A DNA stretch of 64,000 nt, taken from Helicobacter_D sp964464895 (GTDB lineage: Bacteria; Campylobacterota; Campylobacteria; Campylobacterales; Helicobacteraceae). The translations under genes and the position numbers were made by a program. Of the stretch, positions 32,808-42,285 are shown piece by piece. The stretch covers positions 62,001 through 126,000 of the forward strand of contig CAYXGY010000003.1 in assembly GCA_964464895.1 (NCBI GenBank). The letters run 5' to 3'. Numbering within the stretch: the stretch's first letter is position 1; the number at the start of each line of letters is the position of its first letter. The notes under the pieces are model-generated. The model did no database searches. It worked only from the letters and a program-made list of their open reading frames with translations, and was not told the origin of the DNA.

Positions 32808-35006
32808 ATGGGTGAAGCAAAGCTAATGTTTTTGGGGAAAGAAGAAAAATATATTTTTGATAAATTTGCCAAGCAAGCAAATGGGAGCGTGTATTACCAA
32901 AGCGGTAATAATATCTTGCTCGCAACTATTGCGGTAGATTGCAATAGTGTCGTAGAAGAAGATTTTTTGCCCTTGACGGTGCAATACATTGAAAAAGCCT
33001 ATGCCGCAGGGAAATTTCCCGGTGGTTATGTCAAGAGAGAGGCAAAGCCTAGCGATTTTGAAACACTCACAGCAAGAATCATAGATCGCAGTTTGCGTCC
33101 CTTGTTTCCCAAGAATTATTGCTATCCCACACAAATTACCATTATGGTATTGAGTGCCGATAGTGATTCAGATTTGCAAATTCTTGCTTTAAATGCCGCA
33201 AGTGCAGCCTTATATGTTTCAGAGATTCCGCTCACCTTTCCCGTTAATGGTGTGCGTATTGGCAGAATCGGAGAGGAATTTATCATCAATCCAAGTCCAA
33301 GCGCACAAGAACAAAGCACATTAGATTTACTTGTCAGTGGCGTCAATGAGGATTTATTAATGATTGAGATGCGCACTTTTGGTGGAACAAAAATCCAATC
33401 TCCAAGCAATCCCTTAAGTCTTATGGCAACCTTAAAAGAGGAAGAAGCCACTTCCTTTAGCGCAAATGAGCTAGAGGAGAACCAACTCATAGAGGCTTTA
33501 GAGATTGCGCGCAAGCAAATTTGTGCCAAAAGTCAGCTAATGCAAGAATCTTTCGCACCCTTTATCAAACCGACTTTAGAATTAGGAGGGAGAAAAAGCT
33601 TTATATGCGAGAGAATTGCGGCATTTATTTGTCAAAAATATTTAGAGCCTTTACGCAATATCATTGAATTTTTATCCAAAACAGAACGTCATAGTCGCCT
33701 CAAAGCTTTTGCTCAAGAGATTATGGAAGATTGGAAATTGCAAAATCCAAATGATATAGAATCCCTAGAACAGCGCGTTCAAGAGACGCTTGACAAAGTC
33801 AAACGTATGCTGATTCGTCAAATGATACTAGACGAGGGCAAACGCGCAGATGGTAGAGGATTGAAAGAGATTCGCCCCATTAGCATAGAGACAAATATTT
33901 TGCCTAAAGCCCATTCAAGCGCACTTTTTACGAGGGGACAAACGCAAGCACTCGTAGTTTGCACCTTAGGAGGCGATATGGACGCACAAAATTATGAACT
34001 ACTGACAGAAAAAACAACCTCCAAGGAACGTTTTATGGTGCATTATAATTTTCCTCCTTTTAGCGTCGGAGAAGCAAGCAGTATCGGTGCGACAAGCAGG
34101 AGAGAGTTAGGGCACGGCAATCTTGCCAAACGCGCATTGGAATGCAGTTTGATTAATGGCGATTCTAAAACGATTCGTTTAGTTTCTGAAATTTTGGAAT
34201 CCAATGGCTCTTCTTCTATGGCGACCGTGTGTGGGGGCTCTTTGGCATTGGCTGCTGCGGATATTGAATGCACCTCTTTGATTGCAGGAGTGGCAATGGG
34301 ACTTGTGTGCGAAGGAGAAAGATACGCGATTCTAACAGACATTATGGGCTTAGAAGACCACGATGGAGATATGGATTTCAAGGTTGCAGGAAGCACAGAG
34401 GGAATCACTGCATTACAAATGGACATTAAACTGGGAGGATTAAACACAGAAATCTTAAAAAACGCACTTTTGCAGGCAAAAGAAGCGCGTTTGCAGATTC
34501 TAAAATTGATGGAAGAAGCCAAAAGTAAGATTGTTTTAAATACAGAATCTTTACCTAGCTCGCAAGTGTTCGCAATCCACCCTAGTAAAATCGTGGAAGT
34601 CATCGGTCAAGCGGGCAAAACTATCAAAGAAATCATAGAAAAATTTGAAGTTGCGATTGATTTGAATCGCGACAATGGAGAAGTCAAAGTCAGCGGTGGA
34701 AATAAGCAGAAAGTAGATGCGGCGAAAGAACATATTATCAATATTGCAAATGCCAAAGAAAACAAACCAAATATTTACGAGCTCTATCAAGTGGGAGATA
34801 TTTACACAGGTAAAGTAAAAAAGGTCGTAGAGTTTGGTGCATTTGTGGAATTGCCCCATAATTATGACGGATTATTGCATGTTTCTAAAGTTACCAATAA
34901 TAGAAACGAACGCATTGGTGATTATCTCAAAGAAGGCGATGAGGTGCGTGTGGAAGTGCTCTCACTTAATAAAAATAAAGTAGAGTTAGGGCTTGTAGAA
35001 TCTTAA
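32808..35006 (+). CDS. pnp: polyribonucleotide nucleotidyltransferase (PNPase)
   Basis: The 732-residue PNPase degrades RNA 3' to 5' by phosphorolysis. Two RNase PH-like domains are visible (GKFPGGYVKREAKPSDFE and ITARIIDRSLRPLFP in the first; LFTRGQTQALVVCTLGG, MVHYNFPPFSVGE and LTDIMGLEDHDGDMDFKVAG in the second). A KH domain (VFAIHPSKIVEVIGQAGKTI) and an S1 domain (VGDIYTGKVKKVVEFGAFVE) follow. GGAGAGAG precedes ATG 32808. Confidence 0.95.
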   Translation: MGEAKLMFLGKEEKYIFDKFAKQANGSVYYQSGNNILLATIAVDCNSVVEEDFLPLTVQYIEKAYAAGKFPGGYVKREAKPSDFETLTARIIDRSLRPLFPKNYCYPTQITIMVLSADSDSDLQILALNAASAALYVSEIPLTFPVNGVRIGRIGEEFIINPSPSAQEQSTLDLLVSGVNEDLLMIEMRTFGGTKIQSPSNPLSLMATLKEEEATSFSANELEENQLIEALEIARKQICAKSQLMQESFAPFIKPTLELGGRKSFICERIAAFICQKYLEPLRNIIEFLSKTERHSRLKAFAQEIMEDWKLQNPNDIESLEQRVQETLDKVKRMLIRQMILDEGKRADGRGLKEIRPISIETNILPKAHSSALFTRGQTQALVVCTLGGDMDAQNYELLTEKTTSKERFMVHYNFPPFSVGEASSIGATSRRELGHGNLAKRALECSLINGDSKTIRLVSEILESNGSSSMATVCGGSLALAAADIECTSLIAGVAMGLVCEGERYAILTDIMGLEDHDGDMDFKVAGSTEGITALQMDIKLGGLNTEILKNALLQAKEARLQILKLMEEAKSKIVLNTESLPSSQVFAIHPSKIVEVIGQAGKTIKEIIEKFEVAIDLNRDNGEVKVSGGNKQKVDAAKEHIINIANAKENKPNIYELYQVGDIYTGKVKKVVEFGAFVELPHNYDGLLHVSKVTNNRNERIGDYLKEGDEVRVEVLSLNKNKVELGLVES

Positions 35007-35034
35007 ATTAAACGAAATTTTAGCTAAACGCGTT

Positions 35035-35040
35035 TATAAT
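35035..35040 (+). promoter_or_regulatory. probable -10 box of atpE
   Basis: TATAAT at 35035-35040, 65 bp before the atpE start. It gives atpE its own promoter and an untranslated leader of about 58 nt. Confidence 0.55.
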
Positions 35041-35049
35041 TGCGCCTCA

Positions 35050-35087
35050 CAAAGCAATGAGTAGGGGACAGATCCGAAAGGGCTTTG
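35050..35087 (+). promoter_or_regulatory. structured leader of atpE
   Basis: CAAAGC (35050-35055) pairs with GCTTTG (35082-35087), enclosing GTAGGGGACAGATCCG, which can form a smaller GGA-CAGA-TCC hairpin. The structure ends 8 nt before the AAGGAG ribosome-binding site. I do not recognise a known riboswitch; it may tune the high expression that subunit c needs. Confidence 0.35.
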
Positions 35088-35105
35088 AAATTTTAAGGAG
35101 AGAAA

Positions 35106-35411
35106 ATGAAAAAATTACTTCTAGTGTTTTTTGCATTAGCGAGCGTAGCATTTGCTGCTGAAGGTAGTGAAATGTTATTGTCTTATTCTGCGATTGCAGC
35201 AGGCGTAGGTTTGGGTATTGCCGCACTTGGTGGAGCCATTGGTATGGGTAGTACAGCAGCTGCTACAATTTCTGGTATGGCTAGAAATCCCGGTGTTGGC
35301 GGTAAATTAATGACAACAATGTTTATCGCATTGGCGATGATTGAAGCACAAGTTATTTATACTCTCGTTGTTGCTTTGATTCTACTTTATGCAAACCCAT
35401 TCTTAGGTTAA
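35106..35411 (+). CDS. atpE: F0F1 ATP synthase subunit c
   Basis: The 101-residue proteolipid has an N-terminal signal-like segment (LLLVFFALASVAFAAEG) preceding two helices. The loop is MARNPGVGGKL and the second helix carries the ion-binding carboxylate in ALAMIEAQVIY. The extra N-terminus is usual in Campylobacterota. It stands apart from the other atp genes, as in H. pylori. AAGGAG lies 5 nt before the start. Confidence 0.94.
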   Translation: MKKLLLVFFALASVAFAAEGSEMLLSYSAIAAGVGLGIAALGGAIGMGSTAAATISGMARNPGVGGKLMTTMFIALAMIEAQVIYTLVVALILLYANPFLG

Positions 35412-35422
35412 TTGATACTTTT

Positions 35423-35444
35423 ACCTTAGGGGTTTCCCTAAGGT
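35423..35444 (+). terminator. hairpin after atpE
   Basis: ACCTTAGGG (35423-35431) and CCCTAAGGT (35436-35444) make a perfect 9-bp stem with a GTTT loop. There is no T run after it; the tRNA-Leu gene begins 3 bases on. It may protect the atpE 3' end after tRNA processing rather than terminate. Confidence 0.55.
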
Positions 35445-35446
35445 GT

Positions 35447-35530
35447 GCGCTGGTGGTGGAATGGTAGACACACCATCTTGAGGGGGTGGCGGGGCGACCC
35501 GTGCGAGTTCAAGTCTCGCTCAGCGCACCA
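35447..35530 (+). tRNA. tRNA-Leu (anticodon GAG)
   Basis: The 84-nt tRNA has a 7-bp acceptor stem GCGCTGG/TCAGCGC (one G-T pair), discriminator A and encoded CCA. The anticodon stem CCATC/GGTGG carries the loop TTGAGGG, giving GAG. A long variable arm CGGG-GCGA-CCCG marks a class II (Leu) tRNA, and the T arm is GCGAG-TTCAAGT-CTCGC. Confidence 0.95.
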
Positions 35531-35643
35531 TTTACGAATCTTTCCTTTTTTATCCCATTCCCTTATTATTTATGCTAAAATTTTAACTACCAAATAGAAA
35601 TTAACATTTGGATTCTAATTCAATTCCACATAAAAGAGAAGTG

Positions 35644-36900
35644 ATGAATTTACAAGAGCAGTTACAGAAAACAAAAGCAAGTAGAGGTGTTTTGGCGACT
35701 TTGCCTCACAATGTGCGCGTGAGTGTTTTGCACAATTGCGCAGAATTGCTACTGGAATCCCAAAGTGCGATTCTAAAAGCCAATCAAGAGGATTTAAATG
35801 CGGCAAAAGACTTCAATCTAAGCAGTGCAATGATGGAACGTTTGGAATTAAATCCCAAGAAAATTATGGGTATGGCAGAATCTTTGCACCAAATTGCAGA
35901 TTTTCCTGACCCACTGAATAGAATTATGAGTGGATTTACAAATCATTGTGGATTGAGGATTGAAAAGGTAAGCGTGCCTTTAGGGGTGATTGCTACAATC
36001 TACGAATCGCGTCCTAATGTAACGAGTGATGTCGCTGCATTGTGCTTTAAGAGTGGCAACGCCTGCATATTAAAAGGCGGAAAAGAAGCACAAAGAAGCA
36101 ACGAAGCCATTATGCAAGTCTTTCATCAAACTTTGAAAAAATACAATTTGCCTTTGGATTGTATGGTTTTGCTTCCCTTTATGCAAGATAGGGAGGAGCT
36201 AAAAGAGCTTTTAGGTGCGAAGGATTCCATTGATTTGGTAATTCCACGCGGGGGTGAGGGCTTGATTCGCTTTGTAACAGAATATGCGAAAGTGCCTGTG
36301 ATTAAGCACGATAAGGGTGTTTGTCATATTTTTGCACACCATACTTGCAAGATTCCTGAATCCATTGCGGTGATTGTCAATGCCAAGACTTCGCGTCCAA
36401 GCACTTGTAATGCGTGTGAAACTCTGCTGATAGATGCTGTGTTTGCAAAAGAATTTTTGCCACAAGTCGCGCAAGCCTTGAAACAAAAGGGAACGATTCT
36501 AAAAGGTGATAGAGAATCTTGCGCAATTCTAAAGTCTTGCGGAATCGTATGTGAGGCAATTTCATTAGAGGATTACCATAAAGAATATGGAGAGAATATT
36601 CTAAATCTACGCATTGTTAAGGGGCTTGAAGAAGCATTAGAGCATATTGAGAAATTTGGCAGCGGGCATAGCGAAGCAATTTTAAGTGAGGATTATAGCA
36701 CAATAGAGCATTTTTTAAATGCAGTGGATTCTGCGTGTGTGTATGCAAATGCTTCTACCCGTTTTAGCGACGGGGGAGAATTTGGTTATGGGGCGGAGGT
36801 TGGCATCTCTACAACAAAAATCCACGCACGCGGTCCAATGGGTGTAGAATCCTTAACGATTTATAAGTATAAAGTTTATGGCAATGGGCAAGTGCGTTAG
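35644..36900 (+). CDS. proA: gamma-glutamyl phosphate reductase
   Basis: The 418-residue aldehyde-dehydrogenase-fold enzyme reduces gamma-glutamyl phosphate in proline synthesis. It has PLGVIATIYESRPNVTSD, CILKGGKEAQRSN, IDLVIPRGGEGLI, and the catalytic Cys in TSRPSTCNACETLL. ATG 35644 follows GAGAAG. The frame extends 12 codons upstream, but those residues are not family-like. Its partner proB is not adjacent. Confidence 0.93.
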   Translation: MNLQEQLQKTKASRGVLATLPHNVRVSVLHNCAELLLESQSAILKANQEDLNAAKDFNLSSAMMERLELNPKKIMGMAESLHQIADFPDPLNRIMSGFTNHCGLRIEKVSVPLGVIATIYESRPNVTSDVAALCFKSGNACILKGGKEAQRSNEAIMQVFHQTLKKYNLPLDCMVLLPFMQDREELKELLGAKDSIDLVIPRGGEGLIRFVTEYAKVPVIKHDKGVCHIFAHHTCKIPESIAVIVNAKTSRPSTCNACETLLIDAVFAKEFLPQVAQALKQKGTILKGDRESCAILKSCGIVCEAISLEDYHKEYGENILNLRIVKGLEEALEHIEKFGSGHSEAILSEDYSTIEHFLNAVDSACVYANASTRFSDGGEFGYGAEVGISTTKIHARGPMGVESLTIYKYKVYGNGQVR

Positions 36901-36942
36901 GGATTCAAGTTTTTTATCTCTGTGCTAGGTGAGGCTTTACAA

Positions 36943-38274
36943 ATGAAAAAATCTTTGGGTTTAGTTTTGCTTGTTGTATTGGCAAATGCACAATCCGAGA
37001 ATCAGGGTTTTAGTATCATTAGAGAATCCCCAATAGAGATTCCAAAAAATGCCGATAGAGAACAGATAGAATTTCAAAATCTCAAACAACTCCTCTACAA
37101 TGTTGGACGCAATCCACTTTTGCAGAGCAAAGAAGCACAAACAGAAGCCCTAAAGGAAGAAAAAAATGCCCTCTATGCAGAATACTTACCAAAAGTGCTT
37201 GTGGGGTATGATTATCAAGAGACACAAAATCCTAATATTTTCTATCCTAGAAGATTAGAGGGTGCTTTTGTAGAGACACGGTGGTTAATTTTTGATGGAT
37301 TAGCACGGGAGGGAAAATTTGACATCGCCCGCTATAAACTCAAAGCAAAGGAACACGAGAGTAGAAGCACTAAGGAACAATTACAATTAAAAATTATTCA
37401 AGAATATTTTGGTGCATTGCGTGTGCAAAGTAGGCTAAATGCTCTCATTAGCCAACAAGAAGAATTAGAAGAAAGTATTTTCAAATATGACAAATTCTAT
37501 CAAGCAGGACTCGCCTCATTGGATACCCTAGAGGCAATCAAGGCACGGAGTTATCAAAATATCTATACAATAGAATCCACAAAAACCGCCCTTAAAGCGC
37601 ATTTAGAACAACTTTCGCTTTTGAGTGGAATAGAGATTTATGCATTGGACGAACGCGCAAGCTTGCAAGAAGTTTCTTGGAATCTCCCTTCAAAAGAACG
37701 AGAGGATTTGCAATCAAGTTTTTATGCCACCAAAGCACAAGAAAGCGTCAAGTCTCAATATACTTATTTGCCTACGATTTCTCTAAGCAATCGTTGGACA
37801 AATTACAATTACCATAACCGCGCCTTGCCTAATTTGCCTTTTGCTATTCCGATAGAAGACCCAGACTATCAAAATATCTTTGGATTATCTATCAGCCTCA
37901 CACTCTTTGATTCTTTTGCGACTTATAGGGCGCGTGAAAGCGCGCGTCTTAATGCAATGGCAGCAAACTTTGAATATATTTATCTCAAGGATTCTCACCA
38001 ACGCGAACTCACAATAGCGAAAGAGGCATTAAAGAGTGCCAAAGAAAAAATCAAATGGGCGAATTCTGGCTACCAATCTGCTTCTATTGCCTATTCTTAT
38101 GCAAAGGAAAAGTTTAACGCACAATTAATAGATTACACGCAATATCTCAATGCCTTAAGCACATTGCTCAATGCACAGAGTTTTTATGATGAATCCCGTT
38201 TTGATTACGAGATAAAAAAAGCGGAATTTCTTTACAAAAGTGGCGAGAGTTTTGAGCCTTTCATCAAAGACTAA
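36943..38274 (+). CDS. TolC-family outer-membrane efflux protein
   Basis: The 443-residue protein starts MKKSLGLVLLVVLANAQS, a short signal peptide, followed by two similar helical halves typical of TolC channel proteins. These contain ARYKLKAKEHE-type helices and FGLSISLTLFDSFATYRARES near the C-terminal repeat. It is first of a TolC-MFP-RND operon, comparable to HefA of H. pylori. Start 36943 is preferred because the signal peptide begins there. Confidence 0.85.
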   Translation: MKKSLGLVLLVVLANAQSENQGFSIIRESPIEIPKNADREQIEFQNLKQLLYNVGRNPLLQSKEAQTEALKEEKNALYAEYLPKVLVGYDYQETQNPNIFYPRRLEGAFVETRWLIFDGLAREGKFDIARYKLKAKEHESRSTKEQLQLKIIQEYFGALRVQSRLNALISQQEELEESIFKYDKFYQAGLASLDTLEAIKARSYQNIYTIESTKTALKAHLEQLSLLSGIEIYALDERASLQEVSWNLPSKEREDLQSSFYATKAQESVKSQYTYLPTISLSNRWTNYNYHNRALPNLPFAIPIEDPDYQNIFGLSISLTLFDSFATYRARESARLNAMAANFEYIYLKDSHQRELTIAKEALKSAKEKIKWANSGYQSASIAYSYAKEKFNAQLIDYTQYLNALSTLLNAQSFYDESRFDYEIKKAEFLYKSGESFEPFIKD

Positions 38275-38284
38275 AGGAATGCTT

Positions 38285-39184
38285 ATGAGGAGAAATCACG
38301 ACAAAGACGGAGTCTCAAAATTCATCGCAAATCTTTGTGGAATCCTGTTGTGTTTTTCTCAAGTTTTTGCACAGCCCAATGAAGTTTATGCTACTTTTGA
38401 AGTTCAAGCACTCCAAAGTGCCACTCTAGCCCTTAGTGCCAATGGTGTCGTAGATGAAATTTTTGTAGAAGTGGGCGCACAAGTCAAAAAAGGCGATAAA
38501 TTATTGGCATTAAGAGCAAAAGATTTAAAAGAAAATGTGCAAGCGACTAAGGCGGGCTTGGAATCCTTGAGGGCAAAATATGCCTTTATTGCAAGCCAAT
38601 ATAAACGTTATGAGCAATCTAAAGATGCGATAGATTTAAATACTTTTGAAAAAATCAAAGCCGAGTATAAGGCAAACTTTTTTGAATTAAAACGTGCGGA
38701 AGCGAACTTTGCTTTACAAAAGGAATTATTGGACAATACTATCTTATACGCTCCTTTTGACGGAATTATTAGTCAAAAATTTGTAGAAGTAGGCGATGGT
38801 GTCGGTGCGATTTCAAGCAAGCTTTTTGTCTTGGAATCTTTGCATAAAAAAGCCTTGATTGTTTTTGATTCCAAATACTTTAATGCGGTGAAAGTTGGAG
38901 ATGAATTTATTTATAAGATTGATAATGTGGCACAGGATTCCAAATTAATTTTAAATAAAATCTATCCAAGCATTGATAAACACAACAAAAAAGCAATGGC
39001 TGAAGCACCTATAAGCAATCCCCAAATTCCATCGGGCATTTTTGGTGATGGTGTGATTGTTTTAAAACCTACGAAACCTCAAGCAACCAAGCCCTTACAG
39101 AATCTTTCTTTTGGGGATTCGCAAAATGTATCTAAAAAGCCCAATGAAAGCTCTAAGCAGACTTCGCAAGGCTTGAATCTCTAA
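38285..39184 (+). CDS. RND efflux membrane fusion protein
   Basis: The 299-residue periplasmic adaptor has a hydrophobic N-terminal segment (FIANLCGILLCFSQVFA), a lipoyl half-motif ANGVVDEIFVEVGAQVKKGD, an alpha-hairpin and a second lipoyl half LYAPFDGIISQKFVEVGDG. ATG 38285 has AAGGA six bases upstream, whereas the ATG at 38279 is too close to it. The C-terminal 40 residues are Pro/Lys/Ser-rich and unlike the core. It bridges the TolC-like and RND proteins, like HefB. Confidence 0.85.
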   Translation: MRRNHDKDGVSKFIANLCGILLCFSQVFAQPNEVYATFEVQALQSATLALSANGVVDEIFVEVGAQVKKGDKLLALRAKDLKENVQATKAGLESLRAKYAFIASQYKRYEQSKDAIDLNTFEKIKAEYKANFFELKRAEANFALQKELLDNTILYAPFDGIISQKFVEVGDGVGAISSKLFVLESLHKKALIVFDSKYFNAVKVGDEFIYKIDNVAQDSKLILNKIYPSIDKHNKKAMAEAPISNPQIPSGIFGDGVIVLKPTKPQATKPLQNLSFGDSQNVSKKPNESSKQTSQGLNL

Positions 39185-42100
39185 TGTCTAAATTTGCCAT
39201 TCTTCGTCCCATTACGACTTTGATGTTTGTGTTAGTCCTTGTGTTTTTTGGCATATTGGCACTTAAAAAGCTTAGCGTTGCTTTATACCCAAATGTAGAT
39301 ATACCTATCATTACGATTACGACTCTCTATCCCGGAGCAAATCCAGAAGTAGTAGAGGGGAAAGTAACCGATAAGATTGAAGAAGCAGTCAGCGGGATAG
39401 AATCTCTAAAGAAAATCACTTCTACGAGTGCGGATAGCGTCAGTGTTGTCATCGTAGAATTTGAGTTAGAAAAAGATATTGAAGTCGCTGCAAATGATGT
39501 GCGAGACAAAGTCTCGACGATTAGCTTTGGTAGCGAAATCAAACACCCCATTATTGAAAAATTCAATGTGGGTGGTGCGCCCATTATTTCGCTTTTTGTA
39601 AGCCCTAAAACAGAGATTCAAGATACCCAAAGCTTATTAGAACTTAACATACATGCAGATTTAAACATTAAGCCACTTTTGCAAAGAATCAAGGGAGTGG
39701 GCAAAGTGAATCTTGTGGGATATTTAGAACGTGAGATTAAGATTCGTCCCTATCCTAGCGCACTCAACAAATATGACCTTACCTTTAGCGATATTGCGCG
39801 TGCAATTCGTGCGCAAAACATTGAAATTGATGGCGGACGATTGATTGGCGAAAAAAGAGAATGGAAAATCTTAACCAAAGCAGACGCAAGCAGTGTGCAG
39901 GATTTGGGTAATCTTTTGATTGGAGAGGGCATTAAGCTAAGCGATATTGCACTCATTGTGGATTCTACAAAAGAGCAACGTAGCTTTTCTAATCTAGCAA
40001 CCAAGGAGACAAGCGGAAGTGGAATCTTATTAGAAGTGCAAAAAATCACAGGGGCAAATGAGATTGAAATCGCAGATTCCATCAAAGAAATCTTGCCCTA
40101 TTTGCAAGAGATTAGCCCGCAGTATCACTTAAACATTGTGCGAGACACCACGCATTATATTAAGGACACGATTAGGGCGGTTGAGTTTGACTTGATTTTG
40201 GGAGCATTTTTGGCAATCTTTGTCGTATTATTTTTCCTAAGAAATGGGCGCATTACCTTTATTTCTAGCTTGAGTATCCCAACTTCTATTATGGGTACAT
40301 TTGCCTTTATACAGATTTTTGGTATGACTTTGAATCTCGCAACAATGATTGCGATTACGCTCGCAATCGGAATCATTATTGATGATGCAATCGTGGTAAT
40401 TGAGAATATTTATAAAAAGCTAGAAAATGGAATGGGGCGCAAAGAAGCGGCATATCAAGGTGTGCGTGAGATAGGATTCGCCCTTGTTGCGATTTCTTGT
40501 ATGCTGCTTGCAGTGTTTATTCCCATTGCAAATATGAATGGGGTGCCCGGGAGATTTTTTTATTCCTTTGGAATCACACTTGCAGGCTCTATCGTGATTT
40601 CTTATTTTGTTGTCATTACTTTTATTCCTATGCTTAGCGCACGCATTGCGGATTCTGCCTCTAAGGATTCCGCGGGATTCCAACAAAAGTTTTATGATTG
40701 GAGCGAGAAATACTTTAAAGGCTTGGAGAAGTTTTATGTCCAAACTTTACAATGGGTTTTGAAACATAAAGCAATCGTGATTGGGGCGATTTTTGGATTT
40801 TTTGTGCTTTCACTCTTTTTGATTACGCGTTTGGGTGTTGAGTTTATGCCCTCCGAAGACAAGGCAGAATTTGACATTAAGCTTGTCAGCAAACCCGGAA
40901 TCTCTATGCAGGAAATGCAACATCAAACGCTCGCAATCCAAGAACGTTTGCACCAAGAAAGCGAAATGGAATACAGCATTTTAAATATTGGCTATACCGC
41001 GGAACAAAAAGTCTATGAAGCCAAAATCTATGCGCGCTTGAATGCCTATAAGGAACGCAAACGCACCCAAAATGAAATAATGGAAAGTTTGCGCAAAGCC
41101 TATCAGCCCTATGCGGAAAAGTTTAATTTAGAAATTACTCTGATTGAAGTTCCAAGGATTAGCTTTGGCGAAGATGATTCGCCTTTTCAGTTTGCACTCT
41201 ATGCCCAAAAGATAGAATCCCTAGAAAGGAGTGTAGAAAAAATCCAAAATTTAATGCTTCAGAGTGGCAAGTATCGGGATATTCATACCGATATTAAAGC
41301 CAAGACACCACAGATTCGCTTGCGAATTAATCGTATTGCTTTGGCGCAATACGGCTTTAATGCGCAAGAAGTCGCTATGGCATTAAACAATGCGTTTAGT
41401 GGCTCACAAGAGATTTCATATTATCGTGAGGGAGGCAAAGAGTATGATATTGTCTTACTAAGCCCCCAAAAAGATTCTCTAATAGATTTGAGCTATTTAA
41501 GTCTTAGAAATGCGCGTGGAGAAAATGTGTTTTTGGATGGCTTAGTAGAGATAGAGGAAGTAGGAGCGACAACGAATATTAAACGTTATGATAGACAAAG
41601 AAGCGTAATGATTTACGCTAATTTGAGTGAGGGAATCAGTCTTGGCGAGGCGACAAATTATTTGGAATCTCATAAAGAAGAATGGTTAGAAAATGACGTG
41701 CGGTATAAGGTTGAGGGACAAGCAAAGTTTATGAAAGAAACAAATATAGAATTTATTATCGCTATGGTAACGGCTCTGTTTCTCATTTATTTCATTTTAG
41801 CCTCTTTGTATGAATCACTCTTACAGCCCTTGATTATTATGGTAACCTTGCCATTGAGCTTCACGGGGGCATTTTTGGCACTTTTTATCAGTGGAGAAGC
41901 CTTGAGCCTATTTAGCATTATGGGATTAATGCTTTTAATGGGGCTCGTGGGTAAAAATGCGACTTTGATTATTGATGTAGCAAATGAAAAACGCGCAGAG
42001 GGTGCTTCGTTAGAGGATTCTATTTTGCAAGCGGGCGAGCTTAGGTTGCGCCCTATTTTGATGACAACTATTGCAATGGTGTTTGGTATGTTACCCCTTG

Positions 42101-42258
42101 CATTTGCAGGAGGTGCTGGAAGCGGAATCAAATCCCCAATGGGGATTGCAATGATAGGCGGATTGCTCGTCTCTATGATTCTAAGCTTACTAATTGCACC
42201 TGCCTTTTACCGCCTACTTGCGCCCCTAGATGACAAGCTAAGAATGTGGTATCGGTAG
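39184..42258 (+). CDS. RND multidrug efflux transporter
   Basis: The 1,024-residue inner-membrane pump of the AcrB/HefC/CmeB type has an N-terminal helix, two large periplasmic loops and two sets of membrane helices. The proton-relay helix IAITLAIGIIIDDAIVVIENI carries the paired Asp residues, and GLMLLMGLVGKNATLIIDVAN lies in the C-terminal half. Its ATG overlaps the adaptor stop (TAATG). It would export bile salts or drugs, a useful trait for a gut organism; the substrate is inferred from the family. Confidence 0.92.
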   Translation: MSKFAILRPITTLMFVLVLVFFGILALKKLSVALYPNVDIPIITITTLYPGANPEVVEGKVTDKIEEAVSGIESLKKITSTSADSVSVVIVEFELEKDIEVAANDVRDKVSTISFGSEIKHPIIEKFNVGGAPIISLFVSPKTEIQDTQSLLELNIHADLNIKPLLQRIKGVGKVNLVGYLEREIKIRPYPSALNKYDLTFSDIARAIRAQNIEIDGGRLIGEKREWKILTKADASSVQDLGNLLIGEGIKLSDIALIVDSTKEQRSFSNLATKETSGSGILLEVQKITGANEIEIADSIKEILPYLQEISPQYHLNIVRDTTHYIKDTIRAVEFDLILGAFLAIFVVLFFLRNGRITFISSLSIPTSIMGTFAFIQIFGMTLNLATMIAITLAIGIIIDDAIVVIENIYKKLENGMGRKEAAYQGVREIGFALVAISCMLLAVFIPIANMNGVPGRFFYSFGITLAGSIVISYFVVITFIPMLSARIADSASKDSAGFQQKFYDWSEKYFKGLEKFYVQTLQWVLKHKAIVIGAIFGFFVLSLFLITRLGVEFMPSEDKAEFDIKLVSKPGISMQEMQHQTLAIQERLHQESEMEYSILNIGYTAEQKVYEAKIYARLNAYKERKRTQNEIMESLRKAYQPYAEKFNLEITLIEVPRISFGEDDSPFQFALYAQKIESLERSVEKIQNLMLQSGKYRDIHTDIKAKTPQIRLRINRIALAQYGFNAQEVAMALNNAFSGSQEISYYREGGKEYDIVLLSPQKDSLIDLSYLSLRNARGENVFLDGLVEIEEVGATTNIKRYDRQRSVMIYANLSEGISLGEATNYLESHKEEWLENDVRYKVEGQAKFMKETNIEFIIAMVTALFLIYFILASLYESLLQPLIIMVTLPLSFTGAFLALFISGEALSLFSIMGLMLLMGLVGKNATLIIDVANEKRAEGASLEDSILQAGELRLRPILMTTIAMVFGMLPLAFAGGAGSGIKSPMGIAMIGGLLVSMILSLLIAPAFYRLLAPLDDKLRMWYR

Positions 42259-42285
42259 AATCGTGGATTTTCTACATACGATTCC

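Noticed and set aside
32823..34859. Several long frames opposite pnp and other core genes
   Set aside because: They mirror the codon structure of the real genes, lack ribosome-binding sites and resemble no protein family.
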